A stretch of 13,974 nt of DNA from positions 1 through 13,974 of the forward strand of contig CAZZFQ010000037.1 in NCBI GenBank assembly GCA_964653695.1, given 5' to 3'. Numbering within the stretch: the stretch's first letter is position 1; every line of letters starts with the position of its first letter. The position numbers were made by a program, and so were the translations under genes. A model generated the notes under the pieces. It was given only the letters and a program-made list of their open reading frames with translations, ran no database searches and was not told where the DNA came from. This stretch comes from JALHTG01 sp964653695 (lineage in GTDB: Archaea > Thermoproteota > Bathyarchaeia > 40CM-2-53-6 > JALHTG01). This document shows, one piece after another, positions 1-7,675 of this stretch.

Positions 1-23
1 AACGGGCCAAAATGGCAATTTCG

Positions 24-32
24 AAAGGTGAA
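24..32 (+). promoter_or_regulatory. Ribosome binding site of the acetyl-CoA synthetase gene
   Basis: The stretch AAAGGTGAA ends six bases before the ATG at 39 and matches the GGAGGTGA-type anti-16S core. It supports that ATG as the true start and shows that this gene is read from a transcript with a leader. Confidence 0.6.
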
Positions 33-38
33 ATGTAG

Positions 39-2078
39 ATGGCCAAAGAAGCGGCGGAGCTCTACAAGGAATTCGAGAGCTACATCATCCCTCCCAGCTG
101 GAAAGACAGAGCATGGGACGCTAATGACTTCAGGAGATGGTACAAGAGCACTGTGAAGGATAAGAAGGCAGTGGAAGGTTGGTGGGAAAAGTGGGCAAAC
201 GAGCTCTTCTGGTTCAAGAAATGGAATAAGGTCTTGGATGATAGCCATCCTCCGTTCTACAGATGGTTCGTTGGCGGAGAAACAAACCTAGCCTATCTAG
301 CTACAGACTGGCAAATTGAGTGCGGCAGAAGAAACAAACTGGCCCTGATATGGGAGGGGGAGCCCTGGGACGAAGCAACGCAGCAACCAAAAGAAGTCAG
401 AAAGTTCACTTACAATGACCTATTCAGAGAATCAAACTCAATTGCCTTCGCCCTAAAGGAGAAATTGAAAGTCAAAAGATCAGAGATCCTGACATTCTAC
501 TTGCCGATGATTCCGGAGCTTCCTCTTTACATGCTCGCAGTTCAGAGGTTGGGAGCTCGACATAGTATAGTTTACAGCGGGTTCAGCGCGGACTCCTTGG
601 CGACTAGAGCCATAGACTCCGGCTCAAGAATAATAGTCACCGCAGATGGGCTCTACAGAAGAGGGAGGGTAATAGCCCTCAAACCCATCGTCGATGAAGC
701 AGTGAAAATATGCGCGCAGAACGGGGTCAAGATAGAGAAAGTCGTGGTAGCAAAAAGAGTGGGGAACGACATACCTTGGAACGAGGAGAGAGACATCTGG
801 CATCATGAGTTGACCAGCGACATATCGAAAAACGTCACTCTTCCAGCAGAGAAATGTGGCTCAGAAGACTTCTCATATATCCTTTACACGTCGGGTACAA
901 CGGCTGCTCCCAAAGGAGCCCAACTTCCCATAGGCGGTTATGCCGTCTCCCTGTACGCTACTATGAAGCTGATATTCGATGTACGTGACGATGACATCTA
1001 TTGGTGCACGGCGGATATAGGATGGGTTACCGGGCACTCGTACATTGTTTATGGGCCGCTGATGACAGGCGTGACATCAGTGATGTACGAAGGTGCACCG
1101 GATTACCCGAAACCAGATAGATGGTGGAGCATACTTCACAGATATGGAGTGACGGTATTCTATACTACGCCAACCGCCATTAGAATGCTAATGAAATTCC
1201 CTGAAGAGTATGTCAAAAAATACGACTTGTCCACGGTAAGGATTGCTCATTCTGTTGGCGAGCCCATTAATCCAGAGGCGTTCAAATGGTACTACAGAAA
1301 CATCGGCAGAGAAGACATTGTAGCCTCAAGCACTTGGTGGATGACGGAAACAGGGCAAATGCTAACCGGCCACTATCCTGGACTAGGAAAAATATTCCCG
1401 CTCAAGCCAGGAACAAACGGCTATCCCTTGCCCGGGGTCACCATGGAGGTCCTCGATGACGATGGAAATGCCTGTCCGCCCGGAACTAGAGGATACTTGG
1501 CGATAACATCACCTTGGCCAGGAATGCTCATGACATTGTACAAGAATCCAGAGAGATACATTGATGTTTATTGGTCAAGGTTCAAGGGCAAGATGTATTT
1601 CTACACGGGAGACTTTGCAGTAAAAGACCAAGATGAGTACATATGGGTCTTGGGAAGGGCTGACGATGTCCTCAAAGTTGCCGGTCACAGAATCGGAACC
1701 GCCGAAATTGAGTCGGCAATGATCAAGCATTCAGCTGTGGCAGAGTCAGCCTGCATAGGTAAGGAAGACCCTGTAAAAGGACAGACACCGTTCATCTTTA
1801 CTGTTCTCAAGCAACAGTTTTCGCCAAGCCCAAAGCTCGCTGACGAACTGAGAATGCACTTGAGAACCACAATCGGCCCGCTCGTGGCATCTGATTCGAC
1901 AGTAGTCTTCGTTGACTCAGTTCCCAAGACAAGAAGCGGTAAGATCATGAGAAGATTGCTAAAAGCAATTGTCGCAGGGGCAACTCTAGGAGATGTCACA
2001 ACGCTGGAAGACGGAGTAGCTGTGGATGAAGCAAAGAAAGCCTACGACAACGTGAAAGCGGCCCTTGAGCGCAAGTAA
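39..2078 (+). CDS. acs: AMP-forming acetyl-CoA synthetase (acetate/propionate-CoA ligase)
   Basis: Predicted cytoplasmic ligase that activates acetate (or a similar short acid) with ATP to an acyl-adenylate and then to acyl-CoA. The 679-residue length fits the Acs family (about 650). The N-terminal part is Trp-rich and contains PPFYRWFVGG, typical of the family. The P-loop-like A3 motif is TSGTTAAPKG at residues 284-293. SVGEPINPEA follows, then WWMTETG at 433-439; the second Trp of this motif closes the acyl pocket in characterised acetyl-CoA synthetases and favours short acids. YTGD lies at 522-525, followed by the hinge GRADDVLKVAGHR and GTAEIES. The C-terminal PKTRSGKIMRR carries the catalytic lysine K635, which in bacterial Acs is controlled by acetylation. 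The A3 motif has AAPKG where GKPKG is usual. It converges on the OFA carrier with a 32-base gap. Exact substrate (acetate, propionate or 3-hydroxypropionate) is not proven. Confidence 0.93.
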   Translation: MAKEAAELYKEFESYIIPPSWKDRAWDANDFRRWYKSTVKDKKAVEGWWEKWANELFWFKKWNKVLDDSHPPFYRWFVGGETNLAYLATDWQIECGRRNKLALIWEGEPWDEATQQPKEVRKFTYNDLFRESNSIAFALKEKLKVKRSEILTFYLPMIPELPLYMLAVQRLGARHSIVYSGFSADSLATRAIDSGSRIIVTADGLYRRGRVIALKPIVDEAVKICAQNGVKIEKVVVAKRVGNDIPWNEERDIWHHELTSDISKNVTLPAEKCGSEDFSYILYTSGTTAAPKGAQLPIGGYAVSLYATMKLIFDVRDDDIYWCTADIGWVTGHSYIVYGPLMTGVTSVMYEGAPDYPKPDRWWSILHRYGVTVFYTTPTAIRMLMKFPEEYVKKYDLSTVRIAHSVGEPINPEAFKWYYRNIGREDIVASSTWWMTETGQMLTGHYPGLGKIFPLKPGTNGYPLPGVTMEVLDDDGNACPPGTRGYLAITSPWPGMLMTLYKNPERYIDVYWSRFKGKMYFYTGDFAVKDQDEYIWVLGRADDVLKVAGHRIGTAEIESAMIKHSAVAESACIGKEDPVKGQTPFIFTVLKQQFSPSPKLADELRMHLRTTIGPLVASDSTVVFVDSVPKTRSGKIMRRLLKAIVAGATLGDVTTLEDGVAVDEAKKAYDNVKAALERK

Positions 2079-2110
2079 TGCTGACGAAGAACCGGATTCT
2101 CCCACGAGAC

Positions 2111-3418
2111 TTAGTCTTCCTTCCGTCTAGGCGTCCTTATGATAAAGGCTACTATCGCCGCTACGAAGCAAAGTAGGGAGGCAGGTATGAATGCATAGAG
2201 AAAGCTCAGATTGCAGTCTTGGACCATCCCTGCGAGTATCGGTCCGACTATGCCGCCTACGCCGTAGGCTGTGAACACCAAACCGTAGTTGGCGCCCAAG
2301 TTCTTGTTGCCGAAGAAGTCCGCTGTGGTCGCTGGAAACAAGGCAAGGTTCCCGCCGAAGTTGAAGCCTATCAACGCGCCTACTGTATAGAACAAGTACT
2401 CGTTCACAGTCGTAAAGAAGAATGTCAAGGTCATTATTGCCTGTAGCAGGAACATGAGCAGAAGAGCTCGCTTCGTTCCGATCTTGTCTGAAGAGGTCCC
2501 CCACACGATCCGCCCCGCTCCGTTTAGTATCGGAAGGCAGATCGCTGCACCTATCACTGCAAAATCAGATGCCTGCGCGGCAGTGAAGCCGTGTCCCTGA
2601 AAGCCATAGCTTAGGTCTTTCGCGAAGTTCTGGATGTTCCCTATGACCATCAAGCCGGTCAGAGTACCGAACATGAACATGCTCCATATGGCGTAGAACT
2701 GCCAAGTCCTTAACATGTCACCTGACGAGTAGTCTCCCCCACTCGGTCGGCTTTTCCTGCCTTCAGAGCCCGAAGGCGCATATCCCGGAGGCTTGAACCC
2801 TTCAGGAGGGTTCACCATCACCAGAGAACCTGTAACAATCAGAATTAGAAAGATTATTCCGTAGATCATGAAAACCTGATCGACATTGGCTATTGTGTAG
2901 ACCCTGCTGTCTACGTTGATTAGGCCTCGTATGCCCAAAATGGCTGGAGGGCTCGCAAGCATTATCCAAATGAATGCCCCAAAGCCAAAACCGGCAACAG
3001 CGAGCCCGGAGAGCAGACCTTTCTTATCTGGAAACCATCTTACTCCCACGGCAATTGGCACTACATAAGCGAAGCCTATGCCTGCCCCACCTACCATGCC
3101 AATGGTCAGAAGCTTTCCGATGAAAGATGCACCCGTGAAGCCAGCCAATATGTACCCTGCTCCGAGCAGCAGTCCTCCTAGTACCGCCACATTTCTCGGC
3201 GCGATCTTCTGCTGGAGCCTTCCTGCCAAGATCATGACTATGGCAAAGGTTGCGAGCCCCGCCGAGAATATCGCTTGCGTTTCGGTCTTTGAGAAATTGA
3301 ACTGGCTAGGGGTGGTAGCAGTGCCTTGAAGTGGAGTTGTGAACGCGGACCATGCGTATATGGCCCCCAGTGCGAGCTGTATCATAATCGCGCCCACAAC
3401 CACGGTCCATCTGTTCAT
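2111..3418 (-). CDS. OFA-family MFS transporter (oxalate/formate antiporter-like)
   Basis: Integral membrane carrier of the major facilitator superfamily, of the oxalate/formate antiporter type. The family signature is clear: the protein opens with MNRWTVVVGAIMIQLALGAIYAWS. The central loop is hydrophilic and Gly/Ser/Arg-rich, followed by the second-half hallmark MLRTWQFYAIW and GLMVIGNIQNFAKDL. About 12 hydrophobic segments are visible in 435 residues. I place the start at the ATG at 3418 because the family begins there. GGGAGGATCA lies about 11 bases upstream, and a TATA-like box at 3500-3508 lies inside the alternative upstream extension (to 3547), which would add 43 non-homologous polar residues. 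The substrate cannot be read from sequence; members carry oxalate, formate or other monocarboxylates. Placement tail-to-tail with an acetyl-CoA synthetase suggests acetate or a similar acid, but this is inference. Confidence 0.88.
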   Translation of the reverse strand: MNRWTVVVGAIMIQLALGAIYAWSAFTTPLQGTATTPSQFNFSKTETQAIFSAGLATFAIVMILAGRLQQKIAPRNVAVLGGLLLGAGYILAGFTGASFIGKLLTIGMVGGAGIGFAYVVPIAVGVRWFPDKKGLLSGLAVAGFGFGAFIWIMLASPPAILGIRGLINVDSRVYTIANVDQVFMIYGIIFLILIVTGSLVMVNPPEGFKPPGYAPSGSEGRKSRPSGGDYSSGDMLRTWQFYAIWSMFMFGTLTGLMVIGNIQNFAKDLSYGFQGHGFTAAQASDFAVIGAAICLPILNGAGRIVWGTSSDKIGTKRALLLMFLLQAIMTLTFFFTTVNEYLFYTVGALIGFNFGGNLALFPATTADFFGNKNLGANYGLVFTAYGVGGIVGPILAGMVQDCNLSFLYAFIPASLLCFVAAIVAFIIRTPRRKED

Positions 3419-3499
3419 AGCTTCATGATCCTCCCTTGTTCCGTGGCCTTGACTGGAGTGCCTTCTTCCTCTCGGGCGCAGTGATACGTTGCCTAGTAC

Positions 3500-3508
3500 T
3501 ATTATTTC
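3500..3508 (-). promoter_or_regulatory. Putative TATA box of the OFA carrier
   Basis: On the minus strand, GAAATAATA follows a purine-rich GGAAAA stretch that could serve as a BRE. It would start a transcript near 3475-3480, giving a leader of about 60 bases before the ATG at 3418. Assigned by pattern and spacing only. Confidence 0.35.
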
Positions 3509-3545
3509 TTTTCCAAGGAGAAGTCGAAGCAAGAAGTAGGGATCC

Positions 3546-3552
3546 AAAAAAA
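3546..3552 (-). terminator. Oligo-T terminator after the zinc ribbon gene
   Basis: Seven consecutive T on the minus strand lie 35 bases past the zinc ribbon stop codon and ahead of the OFA promoter. Archaeal RNA polymerase terminates at such T runs without needing a hairpin. Position fits, but it is a single short run. Confidence 0.4.
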
Positions 3553-3586
3553 GGTAAGCTAACTAACCGTCAAACGTTCGTTAAGC

Positions 3587-3739
3587 CTAATATCGTCTAT
3601 GCTTCTGGTAGCATTCTCTACAATAGACCGGTTTCCCTTCGGTCGGCTTGAACGGAACTTCGCACTCTTTGCCGCAGTCGGAGCAAACAGCTTTGTGCAT
3701 CGTTCTAGGGCCTCCGAATCTACGCCTTTCGTAACCCAT
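3587..3739 (-). CDS. Small CxxC-x17-CxxC zinc ribbon protein
   Basis: A 50-residue protein too short for usual ORF cut-offs. After a basic Arg/Gly-rich N-terminus (MGYERRRFGG) comes MHKAVCSDCGKECEVPFKP and then KPVYCRECYQKHRRY. Cysteines 19, 22, 40 and 43 give exactly C-x2-C-x17-C-x2-C, the spacing of the archaeal/bacterial CxxC-x17-CxxC domain family, and should bind one zinc ion. There is also a fifth cysteine, C26. The molecular role of this family is unknown; the basic flanks fit nucleic-acid binding, but that is a guess. I chose the ATG at 3739; a GTG at 3751 is in frame, but a TATA-like TGTATAA at 3769-3775 would start transcripts near 3746 and favours the ATG. It is transcribed alone, with a T-run terminator downstream. 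Confidence 0.82.
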   Translation of the reverse strand: MGYERRRFGGPRTMHKAVCSDCGKECEVPFKPTEGKPVYCRECYQKHRRY

Positions 3740-3945
3740 CTGCTTTCTCACATCCTTTTTCCAGTTGGTTATACACCGGATTTAACCGAGAACAATCCAC
3801 TGTATACCGTTCGCAAACAGACACACAACTAATAGATAAAGCATTCATTTTCGGCATGCCATAGCGGTCCAAGATTGATGTCTGCAATGGTGCGTCCTAA
3901 TAGCCTACTCATGCAATCGTATGTCTAATTCCTGGAGACGACTCA

Positions 3946-3952
3946 CTTTTAA
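3946..3952 (+). promoter_or_regulatory. Putative TATA box of the HD-domain gene
   Basis: CTTTTAA is centred about 27 bases before the ATG at 3976. No ribosome binding site precedes that ATG, so the spacing fits a leaderless archaeal transcript. Pattern-based only. Confidence 0.4.
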
Positions 3953-3975
3953 CCTTCGGCAACAGATTTTTCCGT

Positions 3976-4521
3976 ATGCTCTCGAAGGCAGAGGCGATTC
4001 GATTACTGAAAAGACACGTCAAGAGCGTTGAGACTCGGAAACATTCCATCGCTGTGTCGGAACTCATGGGAGAGGTTGCAGAGAGGCTCAAAATGAACCC
4101 CGAGGAATGGAAACTCTGTGGCCTTCTTCACGATCTTGACTGCGAAAAGATTCATGGGGATATGAGTAAGCATGGGCTGGTGGCAGCTGAACTGCTTACG
4201 AGTTCTCTTTCAAAAGATTGCCTACATGCGATCAGAGCTCACGATCATAGAACAGGAGTGACTCCTAGGAGCATCATGGACAAGGCTTTGATAGCATCCG
4301 ACGCCGTGACTATACTCTTCTCAGAGTTGGTGGAGCGAGAGCAAACAGGCCAACTAGCAGAACTCAACTCCATAACGTTTCCAAAGATATTCGAAGACAA
4401 ACCTTTCAGAAAGCTTGGATATCTCAAGAACCGGATAGAGGTTTGCCGTGAGATAGGCGTAAATCTGGATGAGTTTTTGAGTCTTGCACGAGAAGCTTTT
4501 GGCAGGAAAACTTCTTTTTAG
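3976..4521 (+). CDS. HD-domain protein, putative phosphohydrolase
   Basis: Soluble 181-residue protein with the HD/HDIG metal-dependent phosphohydrolase fold. The ligand series is complete: H23 (in RKHSIAVSELM), the doublet H52-D53 (in GLLHDLDCEK), H66 (in SKHGLVAAELL), H89 (in IRAHDH) and D109 (in ALIASDAV). This order, H...HD...H...H...D, is that of the YqeK/HDIG-type hydrolases acting on nucleotides or phosphoesters; the true substrate is unknown. The C-terminal third is helical and not recognised as a second domain. The ATG lacks a Shine-Dalgarno match, and a TATA-like box sits at leaderless distance. The stop codon overlaps a run of five T that may help termination. It is divergent from the zinc ribbon gene and convergent with the guanylyltransferase, so it is probably a single-gene unit. 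Confidence 0.85.
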   Translation: MLSKAEAIRLLKRHVKSVETRKHSIAVSELMGEVAERLKMNPEEWKLCGLLHDLDCEKIHGDMSKHGLVAAELLTSSLSKDCLHAIRAHDHRTGVTPRSIMDKALIASDAVTILFSELVEREQTGQLAELNSITFPKIFEDKPFRKLGYLKNRIEVCREIGVNLDEFLSLAREAFGRKTSF

Positions 4522-4605
4522 TGGATGGTGCCGGTGCGATATGAGGGACCTAGGAAAGAATGGCATTTCATGGATCTCTTGGCTGAGCTGCCAACTCGCG
4601 AAAGG

Positions 4606-5673
4606 CTAGGTGTAAACCGCGTATCTTCGTCTTCTTAGAAAGTCCACAGCTTCTTTTACTCTCTGCGCGGACTCTTTGCGGCAAACGAGCACAGCGCCGT
4701 GAGCCACCGCTACTACTAGGTTCCTGACATCGATTAACACTACAAGCTTCTGGCTGCTGGATACTATGTTTCCCTCGCTATCGAAAGCAACAACTGGGCC
4801 TATCAAAACATTACGCCGCTTTTGCAGATGAGGGAGTTGATCCAATGAACTCCAAGAGCCCAAATCATTCCACTCAAACTCCGCCGGAACCATGATCACG
4901 TTCGTCGACTTCTCCATTACGGCATAGTCGAATGAGACCTTCGGCATCTTCTGGAACATGGCCTTCAGTTTTCTCTGAAATGACAAGCTTGGGAGGGTGA
5001 GTAGGTTATCGGCGAGTTTGAATATCCGAGGAGCGTATTTCTGAAGCTGCTCCATCAGCGCACTCGCTTTGGCTATGAAGATTCCGCTATTCCAGAAGTA
5101 GTTTCCTTCTTTGAGATATCGCTTTGCCGTCGCATAGTCTGGCTTCTCCGTAAAACTTAGCACAGAATACGCTGACGGTTTCCTTGCCTTTCGCCCTAGA
5201 TCACATTGTATGTATCCATATCCTGTTGAAGGATGGCTGGGGTGTATCCCAATCGTCACTACGCAGCTGGTTCTCTCGGCCAGATGAAGAGCTCGAGCTG
5301 CGGTCATGGCAAATCTGCTTGTTGGGTTAATGTAGTGGTCTGCTGGCAGAAACATTACGGTCGCTTTCGGGTCCCTCTTCATTATCCAAGAGCAACTAAG
5401 AGCGATTGAAGGAGCCGTATCTCTGCCAACTGGTTCGATAATGACTCTGTCCTTGCTCAAAATTGGAAGCTGCTTCTTGATGATCGATTCAAGACCAGAC
5501 CTGGTCGATATCCAGATGCTCCGCGGGTCGACGACACGGCATGCTCTGTGATATGCGTACTGTAGAAGAGAGCGGTCTCCCCAGAGAGTAAGGAACTGCT
5601 TCGGATACGCCTCTGTACTCGCAGGCCAGAACCTTCTGCCCGACCCACCGGCCATTATGACTACGTGACGCAT
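4606..5673 (-). CDS. manC: Mannose-1-phosphate guanylyltransferase
   Basis: Cytoplasmic nucleotidyltransferase that makes GDP-mannose from GTP and mannose-1-phosphate. The 355 residues correspond to the catalytic domain alone; the phosphomannose isomerase domain of the bifunctional AlgA type is absent. Diagnostic motifs in order: nucleotide-binding GGSGRRFWP (9-17), EPVGRDTAP (80-88), PADH (110-113), FTEKP (174-178), GNYFWNSGIF (190-199), DYAVMEKS (249-256) and WNDLGSW (268-274). The first motif has RRF where TRL/TRF is usual. It is the last of three same-strand genes: 35 bases separate it from the small cysteine ORF, with no TATA box in between, so cotranscription with the amidohydrolase is likely. 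The ribosome binding site is weak. GDP-mannose is presumably used for polyprenol-linked mannose and glycans; the PIG-V-like enzyme in this window would be a consumer of that pool. Confidence 0.92.
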   Translation of the reverse strand: MRHVVIMAGGSGRRFWPASTEAYPKQFLTLWGDRSLLQYAYHRACRVVDPRSIWISTRSGLESIIKKQLPILSKDRVIIEPVGRDTAPSIALSCSWIMKRDPKATVMFLPADHYINPTSRFAMTAARALHLAERTSCVVTIGIHPSHPSTGYGYIQCDLGRKARKPSAYSVLSFTEKPDYATAKRYLKEGNYFWNSGIFIAKASALMEQLQKYAPRIFKLADNLLTLPSLSFQRKLKAMFQKMPKVSFDYAVMEKSTNVIMVPAEFEWNDLGSWSSLDQLPHLQKRRNVLIGPVVAFDSEGNIVSSSQKLVVLIDVRNLVVAVAHGAVLVCRKESAQRVKEAVDFLRRRRYAVYT

Positions 5674-5708
5674 GCGACTAGCCCTACTCGACAGACCACA
5701 AAGTCTTG

Positions 5709-5903
5709 TTACTGTAGATGTCCGTTCTCAGTGAAAGCTCTTGCGCAATCACGATAGCTGGGACAGCGTTCCAGTAACCTTTCAGGTCTCTCATCGAACG
5801 GGTTGGTAGTCCGAGAGGATTCTGAGATGTCTTCGGATCTGCCAGCCATTCCTCCGCTCTTCAAGGCAAAGGAGCAGTAGTCTTCATTAACCTTGACATT
5901 CAA
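5709..5903 (-). CDS. Small cysteine-containing protein, unknown function
   Basis: A 64-residue ORF that I do not recognise. It starts with TTG at 5903, overlapping the TGA stop of the amidohydrolase by two bases plus the shared T (TTGA), and ends 35 bases before the guanylyltransferase. It therefore fills the gap in a three-gene minus-strand unit, which argues for a translated gene. The product is polar and acidic in the middle, has no membrane segment, and contains three cysteines: C10 in NEDYCSF, and C47 and C53 in the segment ERCPSYRDCARAF. Three cysteines are too few for a standard zinc ribbon, though a dimeric or mixed-ligand metal site is possible. An internal ATG (M19) sits right behind GGAGGA but too close for good initiation. 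The alternative is chance read-through in a spacer; comparison with homologous loci would decide. Confidence 0.45.
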   Translation of the reverse strand: MNVKVNEDYCSFALKSGGMAGRSEDISESSRTTNPFDERPERLLERCPSYRDCARAFTENGHLQ

Positions 5904-7582
5904 TTGCAGCTTGCAGACTTCAAGCTTAGGATCTTTCCTGCGAGGACGCCAGTGGGGTTCCCTCGGTCAACTGCGATCTTACCGTTTACCATGACGTAGA
6001 CTATGCCTCGAGGCGGCAATGTCGGTTGAGCGAAGGTTGAGCGGTCGCAGATTCTGCGTTCGTCGAAAACTACTATGTCTGCCCACATTCCCGGTCGTAT
6101 GAGGCCTCTGTCTCTTTGTTTGAGAACTGTCGCCGGATATGAAGTGATCTTCCTTATGGCTTGAGGTAGAGAGAGGATCTTTCGTTCCTTCACATATCTT
6201 GCCAGCAGTCTGGGATAAGTTCCATAGGTTCTTGGGTGAGTTGCAGCTGCTCTTTTGTCTGGAGGGGTTTCATGGGACGAGCAATCCGTGGAAATCATTG
6301 AAATGGGGCTTGCGATCGCTGACTCTACGTCTTCCTCATTCATGTATCCGGCCATCTTCGTTTCGCCTCTGTCCGCGACGACTAGATCTCTTGCCGCAGT
6401 GATCCAGTCTTTTTTGGCAAGCCTTGCGATCTCGCTGAGGTTCTTTCCAAGCAGATTCGGCTGACTCTTGGAATGAACTATTACTGCAGTCCCTGGGATT
6501 TCAGATCTCGGGGATGCTACTCCTCTCCGTTGCAGTTGCTTCTTTCTGTGATCGGCTTTCTCTCGATCTGCTGCGATCCTCTTGACCACCTCTTCCCTTA
6601 TTCCTTCGAATTGGTAAGGATCTGCAAGTCTTCTGAGAAGCTGCTTCAAATCAACGTCTCTTTCGGGCGCGAAGATCCTTCTTAACAGTAGGGAGACTCC
6701 GGCCCGATCATAGGGATAGACATCGCAGGTTACCTCCAATCCCCTTTCGCGTGCCTCCTCCATGAGCTTCAGGGTATTCCTCACCTTACCCCAGTTCTTC
6801 TTCCCCCAAGCCTTATGATGGGCAATATTCACAGGCACAGTTGACCTCTCATTGATCACAATGGCCTCCCGCACAGCCTCAATCACATAGTCTCCCTCAT
6901 TCCTAATGTGAGTCAGATACACGCCACCACCCTTGGCGACAACCTTGCACAGTCTTACTATTTCCTCTGTTGTTGCGTTCCTCCCCGGGGGATAAGTGAG
7001 TCCAGTGCTCAGGCCCATTGCACCTTCATACATGGCTTTGTCAAGGAGGACCCCCATTCGGCGGATCTCTTGCTCTGAGAGATCCACCTTCTCTCCTCCC
7101 TCGCCTTCCGGCCCCAGTACAGCTGACCTTATTGTGCCGTGACCAACGAACGGCGCAATGTTTTCTCCGATACCTTGTCTTCTCAGTCTTGCGAGGTACT
7201 CTTTCATCGTTTTCCAAGAAACCCTAGCCTTCCTGCCGCTACCGGCTGTAAGCCTCCTCACCATCTGATGACGGTTCTTGGCAGTTATCGGAGCCATGGA
7301 CGAGCCACAATTTCCAATTGCTTGAGTAGTGATTCCTTGAAGGAGGCTGCTAGTCGCTTTGGGCTGGAATATGAGAGTCCTGTCTGAATGCGAATGAATG
7401 TCGACAAAACCGGGACAGACGATTAGCCGGCTTGCGGATAGGAGTTTGGTTGACTCTACCTGCCCGGCGATGTGTCCCAGGAAGCTGATCCTTCCAGCTC
7501 TAATACCGATGTCTGCTCGAAACCAAGGATTTCCAGTTCCGTCCAGTATTCGGCCGTCTCTGATCACTAGATCATAATCCAT
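5900..7582 (-). CDS. D-aminoacylase (N-acyl-D-amino-acid deacylase) family amidohydrolase
   Basis: Zinc-dependent amidohydrolase of the urease superfamily that removes acyl groups from N-acyl-D-amino acids, or does a related hydrolysis. Numbered from the ATG at 7582 (560 residues), the metal and active-site set is complete: HSHSD (H63, H65), GNCGSS (C92), THIRNEG (H225), AHHKAWG (H255/H256) and STDCSSHE (D433). It opens with the family-typical DYDLVIRDGRILDGTGNPW and ends with the composite beta-sandwich (ADIVVFDERRICDRSTF, VMVNGKIAV). A charged Lys/Arg-rich stretch near residues 335-362 looks like an insertion relative to usual members. A TTG at 7597 would add five residues; I prefer ATG because homologues start there and a TTAAATA box at about 7613-7619 lies at the right distance for a short leader. 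It heads the unit with the small ORF and manC. Substrate specificity is unproven; dihydroorotase- or hydantoinase-like activity cannot be excluded. Confidence 0.88.
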   Translation of the reverse strand: MDYDLVIRDGRILDGTGNPWFRADIGIRAGRISFLGHIAGQVESTKLLSASRLIVCPGFVDIHSHSDRTLIFQPKATSSLLQGITTQAIGNCGSSMAPITAKNRHQMVRRLTAGSGRKARVSWKTMKEYLARLRRQGIGENIAPFVGHGTIRSAVLGPEGEGGEKVDLSEQEIRRMGVLLDKAMYEGAMGLSTGLTYPPGRNATTEEIVRLCKVVAKGGGVYLTHIRNEGDYVIEAVREAIVINERSTVPVNIAHHKAWGKKNWGKVRNTLKLMEEARERGLEVTCDVYPYDRAGVSLLLRRIFAPERDVDLKQLLRRLADPYQFEGIREEVVKRIAADREKADHRKKQLQRRGVASPRSEIPGTAVIVHSKSQPNLLGKNLSEIARLAKKDWITAARDLVVADRGETKMAGYMNEEDVESAIASPISMISTDCSSHETPPDKRAAATHPRTYGTYPRLLARYVKERKILSLPQAIRKITSYPATVLKQRDRGLIRPGMWADIVVFDERRICDRSTFAQPTLPPRGIVYVMVNGKIAVDRGNPTGVLAGKILSLKSASCN

Positions 7583-7612
7583 GTTCGGTCGCGACAAATG
7601 TCGTCGGCATGA

Positions 7613-7619
7613 TATTTAA
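7613..7619 (-). promoter_or_regulatory. Putative TATA box of the amidohydrolase-manC unit
   Basis: On the minus strand TTAAATA lies about 34 bases before the ATG at 7582, predicting a start of transcription within a few bases of the coding start. It is the only good box upstream of the three-gene unit. Confidence 0.4.
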
Positions 7620-7675
7620 CAGGTGGTTTCTGTCAATTGAGTAAGTCAGGGCCGATGAAGAAAAAGAACATACCG

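Noticed and set aside
3419..3547. 43-residue N-terminal extension of the OFA carrier frame
   Set aside because: Polar, Arg-rich, absent from the family, and overlaps a likely promoter; a ribosome binding site precedes the ATG at 3418.
3740..3975. Possible RNA gene in the spacer between the zinc ribbon and HD genes
   Set aside because: Only promoter-like AT boxes and a short GGCATGCC palindrome (3853-3860) are visible; no tRNA-like arms or conserved RNA motif.
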